Part shown: positions 1-5,049 of the stretch, one piece after another
How the letters are laid out: each line of letters opens with the position of its first letter
Position numbering within the stretch: position 1 is the first letter of the stretch
DNA from: Candidatus Bathyarchaeota archaeon
GTDB lineage: Archaea; Thermoproteota; Bathyarchaeia; RBG-16-48-13; GCA-020355125
Length of the DNA stretch: 5,709 nt
Direction of reading: 5' to 3'
NCBI GenBank assembly: GCA_030670615.1
Contig: DAOVBJ010000068.1
Coordinates: 1 to 5,709, forward strand
Notes under the pieces: generated by a model
What the model saw: the letters and a program-made list of their open reading frames with translations, nothing else
Database searches by the model: none
Told to the model about the DNA's origin: nothing
Translations under genes and position numbers: made by a program

Positions 1-379
1 AATGGTAATGGCCATCATTTTGACTGTTATCTGCGGATTATTATCTATAAAGGTTCCGTAATTATCTTAAATTCAGTTACATCTACCCTTTTCAGTTCTT
101 TTCGTCTGTTTGCTTCACACATTCCACAGAAAAAGTCGTTAGGTGCAAAGTGTTTACGGACGTTATGACTCTTTTATGTTATGGTCACGATCGCTGTTAT
201 TGCTGCGGGGAGTACGATGTTGGACGGGATATAATCTAGTCTTCATCGATTACCATTATCATTTAGGTTCTACATTGAAATGCTTGAAGTATTAAACGAC
301 GCAAGTAAAACAGCGTATAGTTCAATGAAACGATTGAAAAAGAGGTCGTTTTTTACGGGAATCTAACAAGTATAGCTTC
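1..379. other. Non-coding left flank, no gene recognised
   Basis: All six frames are broken by stops and none encodes a recognisable protein. A plus frame entering from the left edge (2-61) reads as a short hydrophobic stretch ending in TAA. It could be the C-terminal membrane segment of a gene outside the window, but 19 residues cannot show this. The stretch is AT-rich and contains a T6 run at 350-355 and an A5 run at 337-341. No tRNA, rRNA or insertion sequence is visible. Confidence 0.6.
337..341 (-). terminator. Possible oligo-T terminator of the glycosyltransferase gene
   Basis: On the minus strand this is a T5 run inside CTCTTTTTC, about 40 bases after the stop codon of the glycosyltransferase gene. 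Archaeal RNA polymerase can terminate at oligo-T tracts without a strong hairpin. The call rests only on position and the T run. Confidence 0.3.
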
Positions 380-1633
380 TTAAGATAATTGGTGAGAGAT
401 TGGATTCAGATCCGTCTCCACTTCCACGTCGCGGTGAAGAAGTATGAGGCCGATGGCGATCAGGATTATCGGAACCGAGATTGTGAGAAGGGGATGGAAT
501 GTCATCCAATCTCGGAACCAACGACCCATCAATTCCTCGGTCATAAATTGCGTTCCGGGAGTCTCGGAGTAGACGAAGAAATACAGGGGGTGGTAGAGGA
601 AGAGGAGGGGATAGGGGATTGGGGCGACGTTGAGAAGCAGATAGATCCTTTTGAGCCAAGGGGAGGCAGCGAGTAGTGGGATGAGGAAGGGTATGACGAA
701 GACGAGGTGCTGGGGCAGCAGCCAGGTGCTCGTCAGATAATATAGGAGGACGGTCAGCACGATGTATCTGCGTAGCTTCTTCGTCTTTGTAACCCTGAAG
801 GCAGCGAAAGCACACCATGATATGAAGACGATTTTTCCAATCAGGTTGGCGAGGCTGCTGTAGTCAGCGTATTCCAGCGTCGTGAAGTTGAGGATCAACC
901 CGAGGGACTTGGCGTGGAACAGCACGCTGGGAATGGTGAAGCCGAAGACGCCGCGATTCGCCTGGACCAGCAGGGTTCGCCACCCCTCATTGAAGAGCAG
1001 CGGAAAGCAAAACGTGGCCGTGAACGCCGCCGTCATCACGAGGTATTCAACTTTTTTCTTAGCGCCAGTCAGTGACGCTGCGAAGAGGGGGAGCAGGATT
1101 ACGGGATACAGTTTGATGGAAATAGCCATGCTGAGTAATAGAGCGCTCACGGGTCTGCGATCCGGTAACTTCAGATATGCTAGGTACGTTAGGGCGGTGA
1201 CAGCCACATCGATCTGCCCCCACATGGCGAATATAAAGATGACAAGGGGCGAATACAGCCAGAGGGGCTTCTCGTCGTCATTGAAGAACCTAGCTAAGTA
1301 GAGGAAGAGAATCAGGGAGGGCAGTTTAAAGAGCACGTAGAAGAGGGGGCGGAGAACTCCGCTGTGGAACAGGTTCCCCAAGACAAAGGTCTCAAGACCG
1401 AGGGCGACGACGGGAAAGATTAGAAACAGGGGTGGGTACCAACTATTTTTCTCTTCTTGGGGTTGAGCATACGGAAGTTGATGGTCATGCAGGATCACGT
1501 AGGCTTGTTCCTCGTGGGCGAAAAAGTCTCCCCGATGAATCGTCGTCGCCATCAACGCGACCACAATCGTCAACAGAACCAGTTTCTTCGGGGTTACCAG
1601 CGATTGAAGCGGAACCAGTATACGTCGCATCAT
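380..1633 (-). CDS. GT-C type membrane glycosyltransferase, Gpi18/GT87-like
   Basis: The 417-residue product is strongly hydrophobic, with roughly nine to eleven membrane spans and no globular domain. It looks like a GT-C fold enzyme that moves a sugar from a lipid-linked donor on the outer face of the membrane. Motifs seen: an acidic first outside loop after TM1 (residues 36-42, DFFAHEE), WYPPL at 65-69, WGQID at 138-142, IKLYP at 173-177 and a conserved-looking LPQHL at 306-310. The WGQxD and KxYP pair is typical of Gpi18-like (COG5542) and GT87/DUF2029 proteins, whose acceptors are mannose- or polyprenol-linked glycans. The acceptor here cannot be told. The start is the first of two adjacent ATGs, with GGAGG six bases upstream. 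It stands alone: the nearest minus-strand gene upstream ends over 550 bases away, so it probably has its own promoter. Membrane glycosyltransferase is fairly sure; the family is less so. Confidence 0.85.
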   Translation of the reverse strand: MMRRILVPLQSLVTPKKLVLLTIVVALMATTIHRGDFFAHEEQAYVILHDHQLPYAQPQEEKNSWYPPLFLIFPVVALGLETFVLGNLFHSGVLRPLFYVLFKLPSLILFLYLARFFNDDEKPLWLYSPLVIFIFAMWGQIDVAVTALTYLAYLKLPDRRPVSALLLSMAISIKLYPVILLPLFAASLTGAKKKVEYLVMTAAFTATFCFPLLFNEGWRTLLVQANRGVFGFTIPSVLFHAKSLGLILNFTTLEYADYSSLANLIGKIVFISWCAFAAFRVTKTKKLRRYIVLTVLLYYLTSTWLLPQHLVFVIPFLIPLLAASPWLKRIYLLLNVAPIPYPLLFLYHPLYFFVYSETPGTQFMTEELMGRWFRDWMTFHPLLTISVPIILIAIGLILLHRDVEVETDLNPISHQLS

Positions 1634-1639
1634 GCTATG

Positions 1640-1644
1640 CCTCC
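1640..1644 (-). promoter_or_regulatory. Shine-Dalgarno site of the glycosyltransferase
   Basis: GGAGG on the minus strand sits six bases before the first ATG (1633-1631), close to ideal spacing. It supports this start over internal methionines. Confidence 0.8.
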
Positions 1645-1717
1645 AGACGCTATGGTCGTTACGTGGTGAAAACGTTCCATGGGGTCAATACATTCTCAAT
1701 TTTTCTGGTTAACATAG

Positions 1718-1740
1718 GCCTGCAGAGGAACTTCGCAGGC
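1718..1740. repeat. GC-rich 6-bp stem-loop upstream of the glycosyltransferase
   Basis: GCCTGC (1718-1723) and GCAGGC (1735-1740) pair perfectly around an 11-base loop. CTGCAG occurs both at the left arm (1720-1725) and just outside the right arm (1743-1748). It lies 85-107 bases upstream of the glycosyltransferase start, so it could be in the leader or a protein-binding site. A stem this short can arise by chance. Confidence 0.3.
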
Positions 1741-1822
1741 AACTGCAGATTGGATGTTTTTTCATTGAGAACACTAATAAGAGTCATTAATTCTTCGAGA
1801 TTCATTCTGATATTCCCTTATC

Positions 1823-1841
1823 AAGTTTAATTCATAAACTT
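1823..1841. repeat. Perfect 7-bp inverted repeat, AT-rich
   Basis: AAGTTTA (1823-1829) and TAAACTT (1835-1841) are separated by five bases. On the plus strand AAAAAGG follows directly. It could be an operator or a small hairpin. Nothing nearby assigns it to a gene. Confidence 0.3.
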
Positions 1842-1983
1842 AAAAAGGATTAGGATGAGTCGTGTCACGCAACTTGCTGTGGGACGTCTCTATTCCAAGT
1901 GATGCTAACTAGCTAAAGTTCATAACTAAAGAAAGGTGAAGGGGGAAGTCCCAACACTACTAAAACCATATTATTAAGTCCAG

Positions 1984-2015
1984 AAAAAGCAGTCCAAGAT
2001 ACCCAGAATTGGACT
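1984..2015 (-). terminator. Hairpin plus T-run terminator below the winged-helix/ParA unit
   Basis: Read on the minus strand, AGTCCAA and TTGGACT form a perfect 7-bp stem around an 11-base loop. GC and then a T5 run (1988-1984) follow. This resembles an intrinsic terminator and is placed about 180 bases after the ParA fragment stop, where the transcript of that unit would end. The same right-hand arm also belongs to a longer 9-bp inverted repeat, TTAAGTCCA (1974-1982) with TGGACTTAA (2010-2018), so two structures compete. Confidence 0.45.
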
Positions 2016-2180
2016 TAACCGCTCATGTAAGCGAGAAGTCAGTACTCCACGTCATTAAGAGGACCATGTATGACTTGTAAAATGGGTAAAGAACCTGAGT
2101 ACTTGCTGTAATTAACTAGGATGTCTGACAGGCATACTTACTCTGGTTCTACATGATCCTCAGCAGACGTTTTCAGGATA

Positions 2181-2194
2181 TAGCGCGCGCGCTA
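2181..2194. repeat. 14-bp perfect palindrome of alternating CG
   Basis: TAGCGCGCGCGCTA is identical to its reverse complement. It contains ten alternating C and G bases in a locally AT-rich region. On the minus strand its first bases form the TAG stop that ends the ParA fragment. Alternating CG tracts can adopt Z-DNA or cruciform structure. It may mark the rearrangement endpoint that cut the ParA gene, or be a binding site. No second copy was seen in the window. Confidence 0.6.
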
Positions 2195-2308
2195 ATCGAC
2201 TAAACAAACATCCTTTCCAAGCTTTGAATAAGCAAATGCCAAATTTGTTGCAATCAGTGTTTTTCCTACGCCTCCCCGATTTGAGTGAAAAGCGATTACT
2301 TTCGTCAT
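2192..2308 (-). pseudogene. Truncated ParA/MinD-family ATPase, N-terminal fragment
   Basis: Only 38 residues are encoded. They match the beginning of a ParA/MinD/CobQ-type P-loop ATPase: a first beta strand (VIAFHS, residues 4-9), a deviant Walker A loop NRGGVGKT (10-17), the helix TNLAFAYSKLGKD, and a second strand ending in VCLVD. The signature lysine before GG in the family's KGGxGKT loop is arginine here; the P-loop lysine (K16) is kept. A complete protein would continue with another 200 or so residues carrying the switch and Walker B motifs. Instead TAG follows at once, and neither other frame restores similarity, so a single frameshift does not explain it. The start ATG has AGGTGA seven bases upstream, an ideal ribosome binding site. 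An earlier ATG at 2374 lies inside the upstream gene and is less likely. The fragment probably does not fold into an active ATPase. Confidence 0.7.
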
Positions 2309-2315
2309 AATGTTG

Positions 2316-2321
2316 TCACCT
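2316..2321 (-). promoter_or_regulatory. Shine-Dalgarno site fixing the ParA fragment start
   Basis: AGGTGA on the minus strand lies between the winged-helix stop codon and the ATG at 2308, with a 7-base spacer. It shows that the ATPase frame was translated from 2308 as the second cistron of the unit. Confidence 0.7.
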
Positions 2322-2324
2322 TCG

Positions 2325-2678
2325 TCAATCAATGTAGAAGTAAACCATTCGCCCTTTTCTAAACTTATTAACATGTCCCAGCACGACTAACTGGTTCAAG
2401 TAACTGCTCTCAACGGCCCTCGTCTTTCTCGATTCCTTCGCAACTTGACCCGCAGTCGCGCTGCCTTTTGTACACAATATGGTTGCTGTTTTTCTGAGGT
2501 GATCGGGAAGAGAGAGAAGGGCCATTACGCCTAAAGCTTTGAGTCCGCTTTGTGCGTCATAAATCGGTTCTTTTGATTTGGACAGCTTTGCTAGCGTAAC
2601 ATTTAACTGCTCTAAATTTTCGTTTATTTTGACAAGAATTTTTATCAAATCATCGGAGTCTATGCGGCTACTAGTCAA
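2325..2678 (-). CDS. Winged-helix DNA-binding protein, ArsR/MarR-like
   Basis: The 117-residue product has two parts. Residues 9-36 form a charged amphipathic helix with leucine and isoleucine repeats, probably a coiled coil for dimerisation. Residues 54-116 look like a winged helix: a helix at 59-70, a turn with AGQVAKES (76-83), a recognition helix with SSYLNQLVVLGHV (91-103), and a wing KFRKGRMVYFYI (105-116). That pattern fits small archaeal ArsR/MarR-like regulators. The start is TTG, because no ATG or GTG lies between an upstream in-frame TAA (about 2732) and the domain; the only other Met (residue 52) is too late. It is followed after 16 bases by the truncated ParA gene, so the two form one transcription unit. 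Small winged-helix proteins beside ParA are known from archaeal partition loci such as AspA of pNOB8, but similarity to AspA is not shown here. It may regulate its own operon. Confidence 0.75.
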   Translation of the reverse strand: MTSSRIDSDDLIKILVKINENLEQLNVTLAKLSKSKEPIYDAQSGLKALGVMALLSLPDHLRKTATILCTKGSATAGQVAKESRKTRAVESSYLNQLVVLGHVNKFRKGRMVYFYID

Positions 2679-2731
2679 GAAGTCACTACCTAGACACGAA
2701 ATATACCTTGATAGATACTGTTCCCTCTGAG

Positions 2732-2739
2732 ATTAAAAA
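2732..2739 (-). promoter_or_regulatory. Candidate TATA box for the winged-helix/ParA unit
   Basis: TTTTTAAT on the minus strand is preceded by a purine-rich AATAAAGG that could act as BRE. Transcription would begin about 25 bases downstream (near 2710), leaving a leader of roughly 30 bases before the TTG start. Confidence 0.4.
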
Positions 2740-2776
2740 CCTTTATTCCGAAAAACCTCCTTTGTTTGAGTGCTAC

Positions 2777-2894
2777 AGATGGGTTCCGCACTACCAGTTT
2801 TTATCAACCTAAATACGTCAGACCCATCTTCGATGCCATATCAACACCATCTTTTGCAGCCCATAGCTAAACAAGCACCTATCGAAGAAGATGG
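2777..2894. repeat. Tandem, partly competing inverted repeats (AGATGG/CCATCT)
   Basis: AGATGGGT (2777-2784) pairs with ACCCATCT (2822-2829), 8 bp. CCATCTT (2848-2854) pairs with AAGATGG (2888-2894), 7 bp. In addition TCTTCGAT (2827-2834) matches ATCGAAGA (2881-2888), which would compete with both. The recurring motif could be paired binding sites or an RNA fold. Each pair alone is within chance expectation. Confidence 0.35.
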
Positions 2895-2906
2895 AGCAGG
2901 GAACGA

Positions 2907-2936
2907 AAGGCATAATCCTTTCTAAAAGGACGCCTT
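2907..2936. repeat. 11-bp interrupted stem-loop upstream of LSm
   Basis: AAGGC pairs with GCCTT (2907-2911 with 2932-2936). Inside it, TCCTTT pairs with AAAGGA (2916-2921 with 2925-2930) around the loop CTA, with an ATAA/C internal loop between. A rival pairing is GAAAGG (2905-2910) with CCTTTC (2917-2922). It has no T run, so it is not an obvious terminator. It lies about 50 bases before the LSm TATA box. Confidence 0.4.
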
Positions 2937-2988
2937 GACGCCAACAACAAAGACAAAATATCGTGAAGGGGGGGAGGAAAATCAATAG

Positions 2989-2997
2989 CTTTAAATT
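2989..2997 (+). promoter_or_regulatory. TATA box of the LSm gene
   Basis: CTTTAAATT matches the archaeal box A consensus well. It predicts a start of transcription near 3019 and a leader of about 27 bases. No clear Shine-Dalgarno motif precedes the ATG. Confidence 0.55.
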
Positions 2998-3045
2998 GTA
3001 TTCTACAAATTCATATTTTCATTGACCGACAGAGTTGACTAGTAA

Positions 3046-3273
3046 ATGGCAGAAGCAGCAACAAAAATTCTGGAAGAAAGTCTTGGAAAATTGGTTCTAC
3101 TAAGGTTGAGAGGTAATAGAAGCCTGAGAGGAAGACTTCAAGGCTTCGATATGCACATGAACCTCGTGTTAGAGGAAGCAGACGACATCTCCAACCCAGA
3201 AAACATTAAACAGCTCGGAACCATCATCGTAAGGGGAGACAACGTCGTCATCATTTCCCCCTCACCAAGATGA
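3046..3273 (+). CDS. Archaeal Sm-like protein (SmAP1/LSm)
   Basis: This is a 75-residue Sm-fold protein of normal SmAP length. After a short N-terminal helix (5-12), the Sm1 motif spans residues 14-45, including GFDMHMNLVLEEA; H37 and N39 lie in the loop that holds uridine bases in the family. The Sm2 motif is IIVRGDNVVII (60-70), with the R63-G64-D65 signature that completes the RNA pocket. Family members form seven-membered rings that bind U-rich RNA and associate with small RNAs and RNA processing. In many archaea the gene is followed by the L37e ribosomal protein gene. Here no L37e frame follows, and the next gene is tRNA-Ala 91 bases downstream on the same strand. The ATG is the only sensible start and lies at the expected distance from the TATA box. 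The identification is secure; the RNA partners are unknown. Confidence 0.95.
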   Translation: MAEAATKILEESLGKLVLLRLRGNRSLRGRLQGFDMHMNLVLEEADDISNPENIKQLGTIIVRGDNVVIISPSPR

Positions 3274-3324
3274 AAAACTCCAGCAGAACACAGCCAACCC
3301 CAACAACCACTGAACCCAACCATC

Positions 3325-3332
3325 AAATATAA
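3325..3332 (+). promoter_or_regulatory. Candidate TATA box for tRNA-Ala
   Basis: AAATATAA lies 33-40 bases before the first tRNA base. It could drive a transcript starting near 3354 with a short 5' leader for RNase P to remove. Its own promoter would separate tRNA expression from the LSm gene. Confidence 0.45.
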
Positions 3333-3385
3333 GAGCCTGCAATACTTTTCTTCCTCCACTGTATGGGCCGGTAGACCAGTCTGGA

Positions 3386-3406
3386 AATGAAAAACATCAA
3401 CAGAAT
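3386..3406 (+). other. Non-canonical D-loop intron of tRNA-Ala, about 21 bases
   Basis: TCTG (3380-3383) pairs with CAGA (3401-3404). ATG (3387-3389) pairs with CAT (3395-3397), with GAA opposite CAA between the two helices. Cutting after the second base of GAA and after AT (3405-3406) restores a D loop of AGTCTGGA closed by GATC. The motif is relaxed, with an internal loop instead of two offset 3-base bulges, so the boundaries could shift by a few bases. That extra sequence interrupts the D loop is clear. Confidence 0.65.
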
Positions 3407-3422
3407 GATCGCCGCCTTGGCA

Positions 3423-3434
3423 AACCCTCTAAAA
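3423..3434 (+). other. 12-base canonical intron at tRNA position 37/38
   Basis: The precursor fits a bulge-helix-bulge motif exactly. The anticodon stem is stacked on a 4-bp central helix, TTGG (3417-3420) with CTAA (3429-3432, one G:U). There is a 3-base 5' bulge CAA (3421-3423) and a 3-base 3' bulge AAT (3433-3435). Cutting after the second base of each bulge gives the seven-base loop TTGGCAT. The intron is very short, with only a five-base ACCCT terminal loop. Confidence 0.85.
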
Positions 3435-3598
3435 TGGCGGAAGCCCGGGGTTCAAATCCCCGCCGGTCCACCTAATACGTTATTCTACTGGATTTGTGAA
3501 TGAAGCAGTTATTCAGATCCAGAGCCTTAAGAGTGGCTAGCGATCAGATAGCTTTACAAGATTCGTTTTGCGGCGTTCAGCGTCTTTTTCATATTATT

Positions 3599-3616
3599 AG
3601 CTAGCTTGTTCTAGCT
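3599..3616. repeat. 6-bp stem-loop between tRNA-Ala and the MFS gene
   Basis: AGCTAG (3599-3604) and CTAGCT (3611-3616) surround CTTGTT. A T5 run lies at 3585-3589, to its left on the plus strand, and a purine tract GGAAGGGAGGGGGATAGG follows at 3621-3638. The segment 3471-3736 between the convergent tRNA and transporter genes has no coding potential. The hairpin and T run may help end transcripts from either side. Confidence 0.3.
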
Positions 3617-3736
3617 GCTTGGAAGGGAGGGGGATAGGTTGTAGAGTCTATCTAGGAAGTGAGCTTGTGGGTGAATCAGCTTCTGGATATCAGATAACTT
3701 GTGGGCTCTCTACCATTGAATAGTTTCCTGAACGAA

Positions 3737-4969
3737 TTATTCGGCCCTATTTTTAGGCTCCTTCAAAAACTTGAATAGCCACCCAGCTGAAAGAGCTCGA
3801 CCTAAAGCCGCTAGATAAAAGATCCATTCAGGGCTAAAAGCATCCCACGCCATGCTCCCTACGATTGGTGCGATGGACTGCGTTATTATCTGAACAGTTC
3901 CCATTGATCCGTATACTGTTCCTCGCTCGTTTGAGGGGGCGATATCCGCTATCATCGCTTGCCAAGCGGGCATGCCGACATTAAACACGAGAGTGCGAGC
4001 CGCCATCGCCAAGAAAACTGTGAGGAAGTCTCGGGAGACGGCCAACGCGAAAGTGCAGAGGGGTTGGAGACAATAATTGATCAGGATGCTTCTTCGTCTC
4101 CCCCACTTATCCGCTAACCCGCCCAAAGGAATTCTCGTCAAGATTCGCACGATAGCGACCCAACTCGTAATCAAGCCCCAATCCGTCTTTGTCAAGCCAA
4201 TAACCTCCACCACGAATACTGACTGAAACCGCATCATCATCCCCATGGAGAAGGCTGAAGCCGCGCTCCCCGTCGCCATCACTCGTAGTGTTTTATTCGA
4301 GAAGAGGGGCCGGAACATTTCTGAAAGCACAGGTCTAAGGGAGGAAATCTTCAGTTTACCTCTGGGCTGTGCTCTGGGAGAAGTCTTTCCCTCCTTAAGG
4401 AATTTCACAATCAGTGCTACCATAAGAAACCGCAATCCCGCGTTCAGAAACAGCATGTATCGCATCCCCGTCTCGAATCCCATAGTATCGAAAAAAATAC
4501 CAGCCACGGTAGGCGTAAACGTCCCAGGAATCATCAGCAACGTGAATCGCGTGGCATACGCTTTCCCTCGCTCGGACGGCGATATATCTTCCGCTACAAA
4601 CGCCTGCGTCACAGGATTGAATACTCGCATTAGAGACCCAATTAGCGTTCCAGGAATCAGTTGCACCCAGTTTGTCGCAAAGGCATTCAGCAGCGGACCA
4701 AAGCTGGAAAGCAAGCTTCCGACGATGATCAGCTTTTTTCGGCTCATGCGGTCCCCTAAGTAGCCCACGGGAGCTATGAACGCGGCGGGCAACAACCCAG
4801 TCAACAGGCTAAAGAGTCCCAGTTCGGGAATTGAAGCCCCTAATTCAAGAACATAGAGGGACCAGAAGGGGTTTGTGAGAAACATCCCGCAGGTTATCAA
4901 GAACTGGGTTAATGTAAGCACTAAGGCGTTCCCTCTCAGTCCTAGAAGCACACGTTCCTTGTCCGTCAA
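3737..4969 (-). CDS. Major facilitator superfamily transporter, 12 TM
   Basis: The 410-residue membrane protein has the MFS architecture of two six-helix halves joined by a basic cytoplasmic loop (about 190-222). The diagnostic motif A occurs in both halves: GYLGDRMSRKK (69-79) between TM2 and TM3, and GGLADKWGRRR (283-293) between TM8 and TM9. A second internal echo is DISPSERGKAY (128-138) and DIAPSNERGTVYG (342-354), as in drug/proton antiporter-like families. It probably exports or imports a small organic compound by proton coupling; no substrate can be read from the sequence. Length is normal and the frame is intact. The start is TTG: an in-frame TAG lies four codons upstream, and the next Met (residue 29) would delete half of TM1. 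The ribosome site is weak (AGGCGAG). It is read alone. The glycyl radical enzyme gene upstream ends 325 bases away behind a possible terminator. Confidence 0.92.
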   Translation of the reverse strand: MTDKERVLLGLRGNALVLTLTQFLITCGMFLTNPFWSLYVLELGASIPELGLFSLLTGLLPAAFIAPVGYLGDRMSRKKLIIVGSLLSSFGPLLNAFATNWVQLIPGTLIGSLMRVFNPVTQAFVAEDISPSERGKAYATRFTLLMIPGTFTPTVAGIFFDTMGFETGMRYMLFLNAGLRFLMVALIVKFLKEGKTSPRAQPRGKLKISSLRPVLSEMFRPLFSNKTLRVMATGSAASAFSMGMMMRFQSVFVVEVIGLTKTDWGLITSWVAIVRILTRIPLGGLADKWGRRRSILINYCLQPLCTFALAVSRDFLTVFLAMAARTLVFNVGMPAWQAMIADIAPSNERGTVYGSMGTVQIITQSIAPIVGSMAWDAFSPEWIFYLAALGRALSAGWLFKFLKEPKNRAE

Positions 4970-4994
4970 AGTACTCGCCTAGAACGCTTTTGCG

Positions 4995-5020
4995 AATAAA
5001 AGGAGTTTCACTGCTAAAAA
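4995..5020 (-). promoter_or_regulatory. Candidate TATA boxes of the MFS gene
   Basis: Two AT boxes occur on the minus strand. TTTTTAG (5014-5020) would start transcription near 4991 with a leader of about 22 bases. CTTTTATT (4995-5002) would give an almost leaderless mRNA starting near 4973. The sequence does not decide between them. A promoter further upstream would place the structured region 5050-5175 in the leader. Confidence 0.3.
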
Positions 5021-5049
5021 GATTCCTTGAGCTGATTCTGCTAAGTCGG

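Larger units (their letters stand above)
1645..2191. other. Long non-coding region with several inverted repeats
   Basis: No convincing gene is present. It must hold the promoter of the glycosyltransferase, but no strong TATA box stands out; the AT-rich stretch around 1697-1705 is a weak candidate. Three stem-loops are listed separately. No frame downstream of the truncated ParA fragment restores ParA-like sequence (Walker A' or Walker B aspartates). The plus-strand open frames near 1432-1830 are the reverse of the glycosyltransferase and its leader. Confidence 0.6.
2740..2988. other. Non-coding divergent intergenic region
   Basis: No gene is visible between the promoters of the winged-helix unit (minus) and the LSm gene (plus). 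It contains two structured segments listed separately, a GACGCC-TT-GACGCC direct repeat at 2929-2942, and a G7 purine tract (GAAGGGGGGGAGG, about 2966-2978) just upstream of the LSm TATA box. Confidence 0.6.
3365..3470 (+). tRNA. tRNA-Ala(GGC) with two apparent introns
   Basis: The acceptor stem is GGGCCGG (3365-3371) with CCGGTCC (3463-3469). It includes the G3:U70 wobble that is the alanine identity element, and the discriminator is A (3470). The T arm is CGGGG-TTCAAAT-CCCCG (3446-3462). The anticodon stem is CCGCC (3412-3416) with GGCGG (3436-3440), the anticodon is GGC (3419-3421), and the variable loop is AAGCC. The D arm begins GACC (3374-3377) and closes with GATC (3407-3410), leaving a C12/A23 mismatch. 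The gene spans 106 bases. Removing a 12-base intron after position 37 and about 21 bases from the D loop leaves 73, a normal length with A14, G18, G19 and A21 in place. The 3' CCA is not encoded (CCT follows A73). The amino acid and anticodon are secure; the exact D-loop splice sites are inferred. Confidence 0.93.

Noticed and set aside
389..676. Plus-strand open frames opposite the glycosyltransferase (also 882-1301, 1432-1830, 1457-1669)
   Set aside because: They are shadows of the minus-strand membrane protein or run into its leader, with low-complexity or unfamiliar sequence and no ribosome sites.
363..818. Minus-strand frame overlapping the end of the glycosyltransferase
   Set aside because: It is a proline- and arginine-rich alternative frame of a clearly real gene, with no recognisable domain.
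1855..1902. 15-codon plus-strand frame after the 1823-1841 inverted repeat, with AGGA upstream
   Set aside because: It is too short, the ribosome site is poorly spaced, and no conserved feature supports it.
1872..2109. Direct repeat ACTTGCTGT at 1872-1880 and 2101-2109 as possible att sites
   Set aside because: Nine-base repeats are expected many times by chance in a window this size, and no integrase or flanking gene supports it.
3138..3359. Minus-strand frame over the LSm gene
   Set aside because: It is antisense to a secure LSm gene and its product is not family-like.
4245..4763. 172-codon plus-strand frame inside the MFS gene
   Set aside because: It is antisense to a full-length transporter with both motif A copies; its product resembles nothing and has no promoter.
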